From positions 30,004-94,003 of the forward strand of contig JBCCQN010000008.1 in assembly GCA_039024315.1 (NCBI GenBank): a stretch of DNA of 64,000 bases. Direction: 5' to 3'. Position numbers and translations under genes: made by a program. Below, piece by piece: positions 1-9,913 of the stretch. The notes under the pieces were generated by a model. The model ran no database searches, was not told the origin of the DNA, and saw only the letters and a program-made list of their open reading frames with translations. Each line of letters begins with the position of its first letter. The stretch's first letter is position 1. Source of the DNA: JBCAWW01 sp039024315 (GTDB taxonomy: Bacteria; Bacteroidota; Bacteroidia; J057).

Positions 1-326
1 GCAAAATGGGCTACGAAATCACCCTCGCTGATGATGGAGAAGTGGCGATGGAAGAATTGGCAAAAGCCCCTTATGATCTCATTTTCATGGACATCCAAAT
101 GCCCAACAAGGATGGGTTGACGACCACCAAGGAGATCATTGAGACCTATGGTCAAAACAAACGTCCTGTCATTATCGCCATGACAGCTCACGCAATGAAC
201 GGTGTGCGCGAAGAATATCTTAGTGCCGGCATGGATGACTACATCAGCAAGCCCTTCAAATTGGAGGACCTAGAAAAAGCCATCGTAAAATGGGGAAGCT
301 TCATTCTCGCCCGTAACCGAGCCTAG
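1..326 (+). CDS. Hybrid histidine kinase, C-terminal receiver domain (5' end outside window)
   Basis: The reading frame is open from the first bases of the window, so this is the 3' end of a longer gene. The visible part of about 107 residues is most of a response-regulator receiver domain: a 'FMDIQMPNKDG' segment with the phosphoacceptor Asp, 'IIAMTAHAM' with the switch Thr, and 'YISKPF' with the conserved Lys. The text closely matches the last receiver of the two hybrid kinases at 36.4-41.8 kb, for example 'MDDYISKP'. The missing part is therefore probably a PAS-HisKA-HATPase sensor kinase of the same family, but that is inference. The receiver would take phosphate from the kinase core or a partner histidine. 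It is followed by a convergent repeat-filled spacer. Confidence 0.85.
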   Translation, partial: KMGYEITLADDGEVAMEELAKAPYDLIFMDIQMPNKDGLTTTKEIIETYGQNKRPVIIAMTAHAMNGVREEYLSAGMDDYISKPFKLEDLEKAIVKWGSFILARNRA

Positions 327-444
327 GGAAGGGAAAATCGTGGTTTTCGAACGCCTATCCCATCCGCTTGCCAAGGATTGAAACAAAAGTAGGCGCCTCA
401 AGGGCGCACACTGCTCGATGGGGTTTCAAGTAGAAAGGAGAAGG

Positions 445-685
445 TATTCAGTACAGAGAAAAAGATCTCGCTGAACCTTACAGACCACTTTTCCTGGGCC
501 TTAATACTGAATACTATTGTCTAAGTACTCAAACAAGCGTTCCGCGCAGCGGTGAGCTAAGGACTCCTTGTTTTACTGCTGCGCAGAACGATGGAATGCT
601 AAGTACTGGCAGCGTTTGCTGTTTTTCTCTGTACTACATACTCCCGAAAGCTTTCGGGATACTTGCTACTCTGTACTTAAGTACG
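445..685. repeat. Heptad-phased dispersed repeat, copy A (split in two parts)
   Basis: Part one (445-534) carries the conserved stretch TTAATACTGAATACTATTGT. Read on the minus strand, this is a run of 7-bp units: AGTACTT, AGACAAT, AGTATTC, AGTATTA. Part two (about 630-685), read on the minus strand, has AGTACAG, AGTAGCA, AGTATCC, then the perfect palindrome CCCGAAAGCTTTCGGG, then AGTATGT and AGTACAG. Between the parts lie two REP-like units. The gene-free stretch 327-676 lies between convergent genes and holds nothing else that I can recognise. Confidence 0.7.
537..590. repeat. REP-like inverted pair inside copy A
   Basis: GCGTTCCGCGCAGCGG at 537-552 faces CTGCTGCGCAGAACG at 576-590. The two are imperfect reverse complements of one another. 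The same unit recurs at many other sites in the window, both between and within genes. Confidence 0.65.
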
Positions 686-1264
686 GCTTCTATCCAACCA
701 TTTTTCTACTTCGGGAGGATCAAAGTCGATCATCTTTTGAAGGAGTGCCTCCGGCTGAACGTCTGCCAGTACTAACTCACGGTTGGCCTGAGCCAGAAAG
801 CGTTCGCCAACCATATGATCAAACATCTGAATTAAATGATCAAAATAAGCCGCGACATTGAGGAGTCCGATGGGGTTGGCATGTAAGCCTAATTGGGCCC
901 AAGTCAGGATTTCGCAAAGCTCATCAAGTGTACCAAAGCCTCCGGGCATAGCAATAAAACCATCAGAATGGTCGGCCATGATTTGCTTTCGTTCGTGCAT
1001 AGTCTCAGTCACGATGAGCTCGCTAAGGCCGGTGTGACAAACTTCTTTGGCTTTGAGGAAACCCGGTATCACCCCCAATACTTTTCCCCCAGCCGCTAAG
1101 CAAGCATCAGCAATCACTCCCATGAGACCGACATTGCCCGCACCATAAACAAGACGAATATTGCGGGCAGCGAGAGATTGTCCCAATTGGACCGCAGCTT
1201 CAGTAAACACGGGATTGGAGCCGGTGTTTGAGCCGCAAAAAACGCAGATTGATTTCATCCTCAA
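677..1264 (-). CDS. LOG family protein (TIGR00730-type nucleotide phosphoribohydrolase)
   Basis: The 195-residue protein has the full LOG/lysine-decarboxylase-like signature: 'CVFCGSNTG' near residue 8, 'YGAGNVGLMG' near 40, 'MHERK' near 89-93 and 'PGGFGTLDE' at 107-115. Family members cleave ribose 5-phosphate from nucleoside monophosphates (cytokinin-type substrates in plants). The bacterial substrate here is not known. The length matches the family. An ATG at 1264 and an in-frame ATG at 1258 are both possible starts. The gene begins 5 bp after the stop of the protease gene upstream, so the two are probably co-transcribed. The product is predicted to be cytoplasmic. This is the first of two SLOG-superfamily proteins in the window. 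Confidence 0.9.
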   Translation of the reverse strand: MRMKSICVFCGSNTGSNPVFTEAAVQLGQSLAARNIRLVYGAGNVGLMGVIADACLAAGGKVLGVIPGFLKAKEVCHTGLSELIVTETMHERKQIMADHSDGFIAMPGGFGTLDELCEILTWAQLGLHANPIGLLNVAAYFDHLIQMFDHMVGERFLAQANRELVLADVQPEALLQKMIDFDPPEVEKWLDRSRT

Positions 1265-1269
1265 AAAAG

Positions 1270-2538
1270 CTAAATCTGCGTCTCAATCGCAAAACGGATT
1301 TTCATCAATTCATCGCCTCGGCGAATCCGTAAATTGACCCGCTTACCGGCCCGACGTCTCAGGCTTTGATAGATATCTGAAATGCCTAGTCCTTGGACAG
1401 AAATCCCATTTAAGGCGACGATTTCATCATCAATTTTGATCCCAGCCCGCTCTGCGGGGGAGTTTGGACGCACATAACTCACGACAAAATCATCAAATTG
1501 AGCGCCTTTGGTCATAATCTCTAAACCACTGATGTTGTAGTAAAATGGCTCTTTGTAGGCGGCATTTTTGCGGAGAATGATCTTACCATTATAATAGTCA
1601 AAGACTACATTGAAGCGTGAAATTACCTCTGAACCTATGTTGCCATACCAAGTTAGGAGTTCTTCCTCGGGTACATAGAGGGCATTAGCATCCGGATAAC
1701 CTGCAATAATCTCCTCAAACTCAAACTTACCCATGCTAAAAGAGGCCACTCGCCCAATTTTACCATAGACATTACCGCTAAGTCCCATACCCAAAAAGGC
1801 ATCAATCGAAGGATTGGGAAGTGGGAGATTCGGATCATAAAGAGAAATCGAGTGAGATGCCCCTGTATCAATCAGCCAATCACGTTCGACCAAATTGCCT
1901 TGTCCATCGTTCATGACCGCAGTGATGTAAGGCTTGAAGCGCTTGACGGTAATCGGGATGGTCTCATAACGCCTCTGATTACGTGGTGGCTTATAGTTGA
2001 AAGGGTCATGTAGGACCAAATACTTGTGTTGGTAGTTGATCTCGACGATAAACTGGCCAAAAATTTCGTAGCCAATAATCCCATGTACGGAGCGCCCAAA
2101 CAAACCAGAATAAGAGATCAAATCTTCTGGCAAAACTACCATATTGATCCCACTCCCAATGACTCCGGGCAGGCGTATCGATACATTTTGTGCGAGTAAT
2201 CCTTCGATAAAATCCCCTTCTCCAAGCCCTCTCAGACGTACTGGTTGCAGGGTATCTAGGCCCAAGAAGGCCATCAATACGGTTTCGGTCAAGATGGTGG
2301 TTTTGACTCCAGTATCAAGGATAAAGGTCATCTCAAAGGAGCCGTTGATCTTTAGAGGCAGTAATACAACATTGTGCTGCACTTCGATGGGGATTCTCAC
2401 CGATTTTGCGTTAGGATCAGCAAAAGTAAACCCACTAGTTTTGGCTTGGCTTGAGATAGGCCCATAAAGCAATAGGCAAATCAATAATCCAAATCTGGGA
2501 ATACGGCAAAATAAAGCGTTAGCGTAGAGAGGCTTCAT
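1270..2538 (-). CDS. Secreted retropepsin-like aspartyl protease with C-terminal PDZ domain
   Basis: The 422-residue product starts with a hydrophobic signal segment (about residues 12-32). Two aspartyl-protease lobes follow, each with a catalytic motif: 'FILDTG' with DTG at 75-77 and 'WLIDTGASHS' with DTG at 224-226. A PDZ domain closes the protein (about 335-420, 'AGIKIDDEIVALNG'). Having two DTG lobes in one chain implies an intramolecular active site rather than a retroviral-type dimer. The PDZ domain probably binds a peptide terminus or restricts access. The protein is probably periplasmic or surface-bound. The downstream LOG gene is 5 bp away. The substrate is unknown. Confidence 0.85.
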   Translation of the reverse strand: MKPLYANALFCRIPRFGLLICLLLYGPISSQAKTSGFTFADPNAKSVRIPIEVQHNVVLLPLKINGSFEMTFILDTGVKTTILTETVLMAFLGLDTLQPVRLRGLGEGDFIEGLLAQNVSIRLPGVIGSGINMVVLPEDLISYSGLFGRSVHGIIGYEIFGQFIVEINYQHKYLVLHDPFNYKPPRNQRRYETIPITVKRFKPYITAVMNDGQGNLVERDWLIDTGASHSISLYDPNLPLPNPSIDAFLGMGLSGNVYGKIGRVASFSMGKFEFEEIIAGYPDANALYVPEEELLTWYGNIGSEVISRFNVVFDYYNGKIILRKNAAYKEPFYYNISGLEIMTKGAQFDDFVVSYVRPNSPAERAGIKIDDEIVALNGISVQGLGISDIYQSLRRRAGKRVNLRIRRGDELMKIRFAIETQI

Positions 2539-2695
2539 ACTTTGTGCAAAAGATGAGTCTAGAAGTTATTATAATCTAGAAGTAAAACCAATATGCGAGG
2601 ACCGGAGAAGTTGCCAATCTCTGACAAGAACACAAAATACCCGGCAGTACTACATAGTAAAACCGGGTAAAGGGGTAAATCGTTTCGTTAAAACA

Positions 2696-5600
2696 TCATT
2701 TGACCAAGAATTTGCCCGCAAAGGCAAACTCCCCTTCTAATCGATATAGATATAGACCAGGACTTAAGCTTCCTCTCTCTAGGGCAAATTGAGTGCTTCT
2801 ATTGTCTTTATAGGACCGAATCAGTTTGCCTTGGAGGTCATATATATACAAATCATATTCCTGCTGTCGGGGGTTGTTAAAGTGCAAGATTGCCTGCTTT
2901 TCTAAGGGGTTAGGTAGCAGTTTCACTGAACGCTCAAACTCATCTTCTAGACTGGTTGCTATCACACTAATCGTCTGGACCGTGGTATCGGCACCACAAG
3001 GATTTTGCACGGTAAGCTGTACTGTGTAAAGACCGCTGGCTGGATAGCTATGATTAGGGGAAGCATTTTGGCTGCTGTCTCCATCACCAAAGTCCCAATG
3101 ATAGCTGAGGGCATCTTGTGAGAGATCATCAAAGTTGATCATAAGGCCGCTTTGCGTAACGTTAAAATCTGCTACAGGCTCTTGGCCGCTGACCATCAGA
3201 AAGGCACTATCTGTGACGGTAAAGCCATTGCTGTCTATAACTGTCAAACTGTACCAGCCGCTGCTATCGACAACAGTACCAAAAGCACCTACCGGCAAGC
3301 CCATACCTTGATCGCCTGTACTCCAAACAAAATCATAGGGCGCTACGCCCGGGACCGTGAGTTCTGCGAAGAGCAGATCCCCACTACAAAGACTGTCAGA
3401 CTCCAAACTCAACTCAGGAAATGGATAGATGGTATTTAGCACCGTATTGGTGATGATGGGTGCATTAAAGTCAAAGTAAATCGCGGCACTGTTTCGTATT
3501 TCTGTGAAAGGGGCAAGCGTTCCGCGATGCGGCAAAGAAAACTGCACAAATCCCTGACTGCCCACAGGATCAGAGATCGAATCAGGTAGATTGATTCCCG
3601 GAAAAGAAAAGACCAAGATAGAATCATCCTCGATCTGCAACTGATAAGGGAAGCTATAGCCCAAGGCTTGGTAACCCAAGGCATCAAGATCGGCGTCTAT
3701 CGTATCGCGAATCACTACCAACTGGGCGGGAGCATTCCCAACATTTTGAAAGCGAACGGTATAAGTCAGAATGCTGTCTTGAGCAGAAATATAACCCGCG
3801 GGGCCGATGCCTTTAGGCGAAACCAGCTTGTCATTGGGGTCGAAGGGGCCGACTACTAGCTGCATGCGACTCCTAAAATTGTTATCCGGAGTCGTGTCTC
3901 CTACGATGGGGCTTACCGTAGCCGAACTAAACAAACTATCATTGATCTGTAGAGTAGTAGGCAATTGGGTGGTCATAATTCTCGTGGCATGTCCACCAGG
4001 TGCGATCATGGGTAGTTGCCAGCGAAATAAACCGTTGACGGTATCGATCAGGCTCGGACTAGGAGGAGAGAAGTTAAGCAATTGCTCTTGGGGATCGATC
4101 TGAAGCTCTAAACTCCCACTGACCGTATCATTGCCGTCATTATAGACCAATAAGTGGTGTAAGCGATGCTGGCCTGCCTTAGCCATGGTAGGGATAAAGT
4201 AGTAAAGGGCTAAATCTTGAGTGGGACCAATCTGAATCCCAAAATCAATCATAGTGGTGTCATCATCATAGTCATCAAAGCTCAGACTGTGCACAGCAGA
4301 AGGCGGACAGACCACATTGTTTAAGCCATCACTCAATACCCGAATATCATAACTGCCGGTATCCAATTGAAAGGAATAAGCTCCCAGACTATCGGTCATG
4401 GCTGCTCCGCCGGGATTGACATCGACTACAACAAAGGGGAGTACTGCTTCACCAGGATCTTGGATGCAGTTGGCATTGAGATCATGAAAGGCAAGGCCCG
4501 AGACCTCCACGTAACAGGAATCAGCAGGGTCTAAGGTTCCGATCCATTGATTGACACAACCAAAGGCATCTGTAACTAAGACTGCATGAATTCCAGGAGC
4601 GAGATTGCTAGCAGAGTCGGTGCTTTGACCATTGCTCCAAGCATAGGTAAAAGGTCCGTTGGCGCTTTGAGGGGTGATTTTTATCCATCCATCATTTGCA
4701 TTACAGCTTGGCTGGAAGATCGAGTCGTTGAGTATCAGGTCTACTCCAGGCACAAAATAGGTTGCGCTAAGCACACTATTGTTGGCATCGGTAACCGTTA
4801 CGCTGTAATTTCCGGGTAGTAGGCTATCAATATCTTCTGTCAGCTCACCATTACTCCACAGATAGCTGTAAGGGCCGACACCTCCTGATACGTAAAGATC
4901 AATTTCCCCTACGCTGTCCCTGCAAGCGGCAGGCGTAATGCTAGCAGATAAAGCATATTCGACCATTCTTACATAGCATTGGGTTGCGCCAAAAGAGGGC
5001 TTGGGACAATGGCTATCTTCGGCTAGAAAGGTAAGCGGTACCACCTGCCCTAGGAAGCTGCTATCAGCAACCCATTCGAAGATGCCAAAAGAAGGGTTAG
5101 CAAAAGCATTGGTCCAATTGAAGCCCGTCATATCAGCCGTAATCGGATAGACCGAGATCGTATCGCCCAAATCTTGATCGCTAAAGGCGACAGCGAGCCT
5201 TAAGGTATCCCCCGGAGCTACTAAAAAAGTATCTGCTAGCCCGCCTGGAATAATCCCAGGCCCTCCAAGGGAAAAGAGGGTATCAGCAAGTGGGATCTGA
5301 TTGGGAAAAGATATACAATCCACCACCGTAACTTGAAACTCACGAGTTACGGTCCCAAGCTTTACCCCATCTCGAAACTCATCGACAGCAATACAAATAA
5401 GGCCCGATTCCATTGAGCCACTAGGGTTTGGAATGACGGTCAACAAACCCGAATAAGCATCAATATCTACCTGCCAAAAGGGTCCCATCGGGGCCTGTGG
5501 ACTATAAGTTGCCAGATAAGTAGAGGGCACAATACTTCCATCTATTAATTCAGAGAGACAACTAGTCATCCTGTAAGCTAGAGAATCTCCATCTGGATCT

Positions 5601-6232
5601 GTCGCTGAAATATCGGCATAGGTAGTATTACCTAAGCAGATATAGACTTGCGGCATCTGATTGAATACTGGAGAATTATTGACATCCGTGGTATCAACAC
5701 TAAGCGAGGTCCCAACAATAAAGGCTTGGTTACCAGTGCCGCCTGCTGGTACAAGCGAGGTATTGACATTGCGGCAACAACCAGTCAGCCAGATATCGAA
5801 AGAGTCGCAACTGGTGCTGCAGAAGTCATAATCCATGTAAAAAGTATATTCTGCCACGCCATTGAAAGTTGCTAGGCCAGAGGTACCCTGACAGTAGGTG
5901 ATGGGCAATTGACCAGCTTGGACTGGTGTTGGGCAGAGAGGTGTAACCTCTTGATACAGGACGCTGGTGTGGGGAGTAACTACCGTAGGCAACGTAGGAA
6001 GAATAGAGCAAACCAATGGCTGAAACCGAAAAGGAGTAGGACCGATAGGAATCCCTGTCGGAGTGACGGGTGTTAAGGCAGCCAAGCCATTACAATCAAT
6101 ATAGGCCGTCCCATGAAGTCGATAAATACAGCTACCCAAATACTCTACCCTGATGCTGCCTCCCATATGATGACTAGCCCATAGACTAGGCAGGGTCAAC
6201 AGGAGAGATAAACTGAGTAATAACCGTCTCAT
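2696..6232 (-). CDS. T9SS-secreted modular surface protein, tandem paralogue 1
   Basis: The 1178-residue protein has a signal peptide (1-19, ending LWA). The N-terminal domain (about 20-180) opens with 'SHHMGGSIRVEYLG' and has paired cysteines. A 'DPDGDSLAY' segment lies near 215. Two SprB-like repeats (about 433-585, 'YLWSNGELTEDI') come next, followed by an SdrD-B-like domain ('HDLNANCIQDPGE', about 595-680) and a CARDB/DUF11-like region. A DUF7619-type domain ('LTYTVRFQNVGNAPAQ', about 825-960), a PKD domain ('YHWDFGDGDSSQNASP') and a type A T9SS sorting domain ('LLPNPLEKQ' to the end) complete it. It is probably exported through the outer membrane and anchored after removal of the sorting domain. 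It is the last gene of a five-member tandem array and its most divergent N-terminus. The ligand or function is unknown. Confidence 0.9.
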   Translation of the reverse strand: MRRLLLSLSLLLTLPSLWASHHMGGSIRVEYLGSCIYRLHGTAYIDCNGLAALTPVTPTGIPIGPTPFRFQPLVCSILPTLPTVVTPHTSVLYQEVTPLCPTPVQAGQLPITYCQGTSGLATFNGVAEYTFYMDYDFCSTSCDSFDIWLTGCCRNVNTSLVPAGGTGNQAFIVGTSLSVDTTDVNNSPVFNQMPQVYICLGNTTYADISATDPDGDSLAYRMTSCLSELIDGSIVPSTYLATYSPQAPMGPFWQVDIDAYSGLLTVIPNPSGSMESGLICIAVDEFRDGVKLGTVTREFQVTVVDCISFPNQIPLADTLFSLGGPGIIPGGLADTFLVAPGDTLRLAVAFSDQDLGDTISVYPITADMTGFNWTNAFANPSFGIFEWVADSSFLGQVVPLTFLAEDSHCPKPSFGATQCYVRMVEYALSASITPAACRDSVGEIDLYVSGGVGPYSYLWSNGELTEDIDSLLPGNYSVTVTDANNSVLSATYFVPGVDLILNDSIFQPSCNANDGWIKITPQSANGPFTYAWSNGQSTDSASNLAPGIHAVLVTDAFGCVNQWIGTLDPADSCYVEVSGLAFHDLNANCIQDPGEAVLPFVVVDVNPGGAAMTDSLGAYSFQLDTGSYDIRVLSDGLNNVVCPPSAVHSLSFDDYDDDTTMIDFGIQIGPTQDLALYYFIPTMAKAGQHRLHHLLVYNDGNDTVSGSLELQIDPQEQLLNFSPPSPSLIDTVNGLFRWQLPMIAPGGHATRIMTTQLPTTLQINDSLFSSATVSPIVGDTTPDNNFRSRMQLVVGPFDPNDKLVSPKGIGPAGYISAQDSILTYTVRFQNVGNAPAQLVVIRDTIDADLDALGYQALGYSFPYQLQIEDDSILVFSFPGINLPDSISDPVGSQGFVQFSLPHRGTLAPFTEIRNSAAIYFDFNAPIITNTVLNTIYPFPELSLESDSLCSGDLLFAELTVPGVAPYDFVWSTGDQGMGLPVGAFGTVVDSSGWYSLTVIDSNGFTVTDSAFLMVSGQEPVADFNVTQSGLMINFDDLSQDALSYHWDFGDGDSSQNASPNHSYPASGLYTVQLTVQNPCGADTTVQTISVIATSLEDEFERSVKLLPNPLEKQAILHFNNPRQQEYDLYIYDLQGKLIRSYKDNRSTQFALERGSLSPGLYLYRLEGEFAFAGKFLVK

Positions 6233-6250
6233 CTAGAAAGTGTGTAATAA

Positions 6251-6283
6251 AAAAATGGCAGCGCTACCGATTCTAGCGCTGCC
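6251..6283 (-). terminator. Rho-independent terminator after paralogue 2
   Basis: A perfect 10-bp stem, GGCAGCGCTA (6257-6266) with TAGCGCTGCC (6274-6283) and a 7-nt loop. On the minus strand it is followed at once by a run of seven T. It lies just after the stop of the gene ending at 6298 and before the start of paralogue 1, so the two are at least partly separate transcripts. Confidence 0.85.
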
Positions 6284-6297
6284 TTACTATAGCACTG

Positions 6298-9200
6298 TCA
6301 ATCTATAATAAATTTTGCGGTGTGAGTGCGTTCGCCGACAAGGCGATACAAATACATACCCTCACTCAAATTTCCTTTTTCTATCTGGAAGCTCGTCCCT
6401 CGATTGGCCGGATAGCTACGCACTAGTTTACCTTTCAGATCGTAGATGTAAAGTCTATAAGCTTGGCCTTCGGGATTACTAAAGCTTAACTCTGCTTGGG
6501 ATTGGAAGGGGTTAGGGACCAGCTTCACTGAACGCTCAAACTCGTCTTCTAGATCTGTAGCAAAGATGCTTACCGTCTGTGTCAGGGTATCTGTACCACA
6601 TTTATTGCCTGTAATAAGCGAGACCTGATACTCTCCACTACCGGCATAAACATGCTGCGGACTAGCGAGATTGCTCGTATTACCATCGCCAAAGTCCCAG
6701 TTGTAGAAATCGGTCCAAGTGGAGGCATTACTAAAGTCTACTTGGGTGCCAACACGGTTAAAGCCAAAGCTTGCTTGTGGGAGGGCATCAATGTAGATTT
6801 TGACGCTGTCAAACGCCTCGATCCCAAAGGCATCCGTAATGCGCAGAGAATAATGTCCTAAGACACTTGCCGTGGTACTGAAGGTCGGTCCATTACTCGT
6901 TCCCGTCGCACCCGTATTCCATTCGTAAGTATAGGGGGGCATACCACCCGCAATTAGATCAGCATACACCGTTTCTCCCTGACATAGAGTATCAGAATTG
7001 ATGGCGATCTCAGGATAGGTAAAGATGGTATTACGTACTTTATTGGTAATAATAGGCGGATTGAAGTCAAAGTAAATCGCGGCTCGGTTGGTAATTTCAG
7101 TTCCGATCTCAAGCGTTCCGCGATGCGGCATAAGATAAGAGACAAAACCCTGACTACCGATCGGATCACTGGCCGAATCTGGGAGATTGATATTGGCAAA
7201 GGTGAAGACCAAGATGGAATCTTCCTCTACGATCAAACTGTAAGGATGGCTCGAAGCTAAGGTCTGGAAACCTAGTGCATCCAAATCACTATCTATCGTA
7301 TCGCGAATCACCACATAAGTCGCCTGATAAGTCCCCGTATTTTGGAATCTAACCGTGTACTTCATTTGGTTTTGTGTCGGCAATATCAAGCCTAAGGGAC
7401 CGATTCCGGCAGGACTGACCTGCTTATCGTTTGGATCATAAGATCCCACATACTGAGCCGTAAGCGTATCTACATTATTAGCGGGCGTAGTATCTCCCAT
7501 TACAGGATTGACGATACCAGAAATGCTAAAGGTGCTATCCGTAGATTGGGCCGTATCGACAAGGGTCACCAATTGGAAGAGATATTGGGCTCCGGGGGGC
7601 ACCGGCCCAAATTGCCAATCAACCGAAGAGTTGGGCAAGTTGACATTATTAGCGGCAGGATTGGTCAGGACGTAGGTCTCTTGTGGATCATACTGGACCT
7701 CGAGGTCGGCGGCATTAACGGTCACCGAACCCACATTATTGACATTGGCGTAGATGACGTGATTCATACCTGGCACCGCTGGTCCGCTGGTCAGGGTCAA
7801 AACTAAGTCTTGGGCAGATTGCATAGCTACCGCAAAATCAACCCCTGTGATCACCGAACCAAAAGTGCTTGGATTAAGCGAAACCGAATCGCTACCAGGG
7901 CAGGAGGGGCTCATGTAGGCTCCTAATATGGCCTGTATATGCAATTGCCCCGGATTGACCTGCAAAGAATAATTGCCATTGAGATCAGTCAATATCGCAG
8001 GGCCCGGAGTGAGGTCTATCAATTGATTGGCGATACCTGGCTCTCCGGCATCCTGTACACAGTTGCCATTGAGATCGCTAAAGAGCGTACCAGATATCCA
8101 GATATAGCATGAGTCCGGCGGTGTCAATACCCCTACCCACTGATTGACGCAACCCAGAGCATCTGCAACTACTACAGAATAGCCACCAGGTGTCAAGCCA
8201 CCAATTGAGTCCGTTGTAGCGCCAGTATTCCACTGATAGGTGTAAGGTCCTGTGCCGCCAGAAGCACTGACCGCTATGGCCCCATTGGTACTATCACAAG
8301 TAGAGGGATATTGAGTCGCGTTGAGGATTAAATCTGAAGCAGTCACTAAAAAGGTTGCTGTAGCGCTTAGGCCGTTAGCATCGGTAACCATGACCGTATA
8401 TGGTCCTGGCGCGAGGTTGACGAGGTCTTCAGTGGTACTACCATTGCTCCATTGATAAGTAAAAGGAGCCATACCACCCCATACTTGGAGATCGATAGCG
8501 CCATCAAAATTACCACAGGTGCCAGGCGTAATATCACCGGCCAAACAAAGCTCCTCAATGCGAACGTAAAAGATCTCACCAATCTGGCCCGGCATGGGGC
8601 AATGATCGTCTTCGGCAATAAAGAAAAAGGAATATGTTTGACCTATATCCCCTACGCTAGGCGCCCAACTTAAGCTACCGGTAGCGGGATTGCCAGTAGT
8701 ACTATTGAACACATAAGCCGTAAGGTTACTCGCCTGAATATCTAAGCTCACATTATCGCCAATGTCAAGGTCAATAAAACTAAAGTCAACCTGTAGAGAA
8801 TCTCCGGGACAAACCACTATGGTATCTCCTGCTGTACCAGACCAACTTACCCCCGAAACAGAAATGACGGTATCAAGCTGAGGGTTTTGGTTAGGGAAGA
8901 CGCTACAATCTAGGACCGTTATCTGAACATCTTGCACAATCTCTCCAATCTTAACACCATTGCGATATTCTTCTACTAAGACACAGACAACCGCTACCTC
9001 TAGAGGACCCGCGCCACCTACTGGGCTGAGCGACAGTAGTCCGAGTTGAGAATCAAGACTTAAGGTCCAACCGGGCCCCAAAGGTTGGACAGGGGAGTAA
9101 TTAGGGTTGTATTGAACGGGTACATTAGGGTCTTCCATGCAGACCATCAAGGAATATACCAAGGAGTCTCCATCTGGATCTTGGGCCGAGACATCCACAA

Positions 9201-9819
9201 AAGTAGGCAAGTCGTTGCACAAGAAAGCATGCGGAGAGGAATTGAAAGAGGGAGAGCTATTGCAATTAGAATTTACCAGATCAATCGTAGTAGAAACCGA
9301 GATACTGTGGCTTAGCGGATTATTTAGACTAGTGATTGCCCCATTACGGCAACAGTTATCCCAGACTATTTCCACATAATCACAGCTTAGATTACAGAAG
9401 TCATAATCTTGATAAAAAACTGCTTCAGCTATGCCATTTAGAATGGTATTTTGGGAGCCATCGCAGGCCGTCCATGATGCTTGGCCCGGTGCCAAGGGAC
9501 AGATAGGAGTGATCTCCATATAAGAAACAAAGTTCCAAGTACCTATAGGCTGAGGGGTACCACAGACTCCTGGAGTAGAGTTGCTATAGCCCGAAATAGT
9601 AAAAGTGCTAAAATTGGGGGCAGGAGGGGCCGAAGCAGCATTATTGATGACAGGAATAGTTGCCGCTGCTCCGGAGCAATCATAATAAGAATTATGATAG
9701 ACTCGATAGGTACAAGGACTGATACATTCATACCAAACGACCGCGCCCATAAAGTGGGTCGCTTCTACGGTAGTAAATAGGCCTAACAAAACCGTTAGGA
9801 GAAAGTAGTGTTTTCGCAT
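6298..9819 (-). CDS. T9SS-secreted modular surface protein, tandem paralogue 2
   Basis: The 1173-residue product has a signal peptide (1-20, ending VEA). The N-terminal domain begins 'THFMGAVVWYECISPCTYRV' and includes 'HNSYYDC'. It also has 'DPDGDSLVY' (about 212), two SprB-like repeats (about 430-565, 'YQWSNGSTTEDL' and 'YQWNTGATTDSI'), an SdrD-B-like domain ('SDLNGNCVQDAGE') and a DUF7619-type domain ('MKYTVRFQNTGTYQAT'). It ends with 'NSDTLCQGE', PKD ('YNWDFGDGNTSNLASP') and a type A sorting domain ('LVPNPFQSQ'). The N-terminal two thirds pair with paralogue 3, whereas the C-terminal end pairs with paralogues 1 and 5. A strong terminator follows the stop. It probably acts as a cell-surface or adhesin-like protein, by analogy only. 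Confidence 0.9.
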   Translation of the reverse strand: MRKHYFLLTVLLGLFTTVEATHFMGAVVWYECISPCTYRVYHNSYYDCSGAAATIPVINNAASAPPAPNFSTFTISGYSNSTPGVCGTPQPIGTWNFVSYMEITPICPLAPGQASWTACDGSQNTILNGIAEAVFYQDYDFCNLSCDYVEIVWDNCCRNGAITSLNNPLSHSISVSTTIDLVNSNCNSSPSFNSSPHAFLCNDLPTFVDVSAQDPDGDSLVYSLMVCMEDPNVPVQYNPNYSPVQPLGPGWTLSLDSQLGLLSLSPVGGAGPLEVAVVCVLVEEYRNGVKIGEIVQDVQITVLDCSVFPNQNPQLDTVISVSGVSWSGTAGDTIVVCPGDSLQVDFSFIDLDIGDNVSLDIQASNLTAYVFNSTTGNPATGSLSWAPSVGDIGQTYSFFFIAEDDHCPMPGQIGEIFYVRIEELCLAGDITPGTCGNFDGAIDLQVWGGMAPFTYQWSNGSTTEDLVNLAPGPYTVMVTDANGLSATATFLVTASDLILNATQYPSTCDSTNGAIAVSASGGTGPYTYQWNTGATTDSIGGLTPGGYSVVVADALGCVNQWVGVLTPPDSCYIWISGTLFSDLNGNCVQDAGEPGIANQLIDLTPGPAILTDLNGNYSLQVNPGQLHIQAILGAYMSPSCPGSDSVSLNPSTFGSVITGVDFAVAMQSAQDLVLTLTSGPAVPGMNHVIYANVNNVGSVTVNAADLEVQYDPQETYVLTNPAANNVNLPNSSVDWQFGPVPPGAQYLFQLVTLVDTAQSTDSTFSISGIVNPVMGDTTPANNVDTLTAQYVGSYDPNDKQVSPAGIGPLGLILPTQNQMKYTVRFQNTGTYQATYVVIRDTIDSDLDALGFQTLASSHPYSLIVEEDSILVFTFANINLPDSASDPIGSQGFVSYLMPHRGTLEIGTEITNRAAIYFDFNPPIITNKVRNTIFTYPEIAINSDTLCQGETVYADLIAGGMPPYTYEWNTGATGTSNGPTFSTTASVLGHYSLRITDAFGIEAFDSVKIYIDALPQASFGFNRVGTQVDFSNASTWTDFYNWDFGDGNTSNLASPQHVYAGSGEYQVSLITGNKCGTDTLTQTVSIFATDLEDEFERSVKLVPNPFQSQAELSFSNPEGQAYRLYIYDLKGKLVRSYPANRGTSFQIEKGNLSEGMYLYRLVGERTHTAKFIID

Positions 9820-9913
9820 GTGTATAAGGTTAAGAGTTATCGTATCACATATGGCTTATGCCAAAAGGCTTCTCCAAAGAAGAAAAAGTGCCCAAATCCA
9901 ATGAGAACTACTG

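Noticed and set aside
568..861. 97-residue plus-strand frame
   Set aside because: It consists of repeat DNA and the antisense of the LOG gene.
9820..9913. Possible terminator CTTC...GAAG between paralogues 2 and 3
   Set aside because: Only 4 bp of stem and no T-run on the minus strand.
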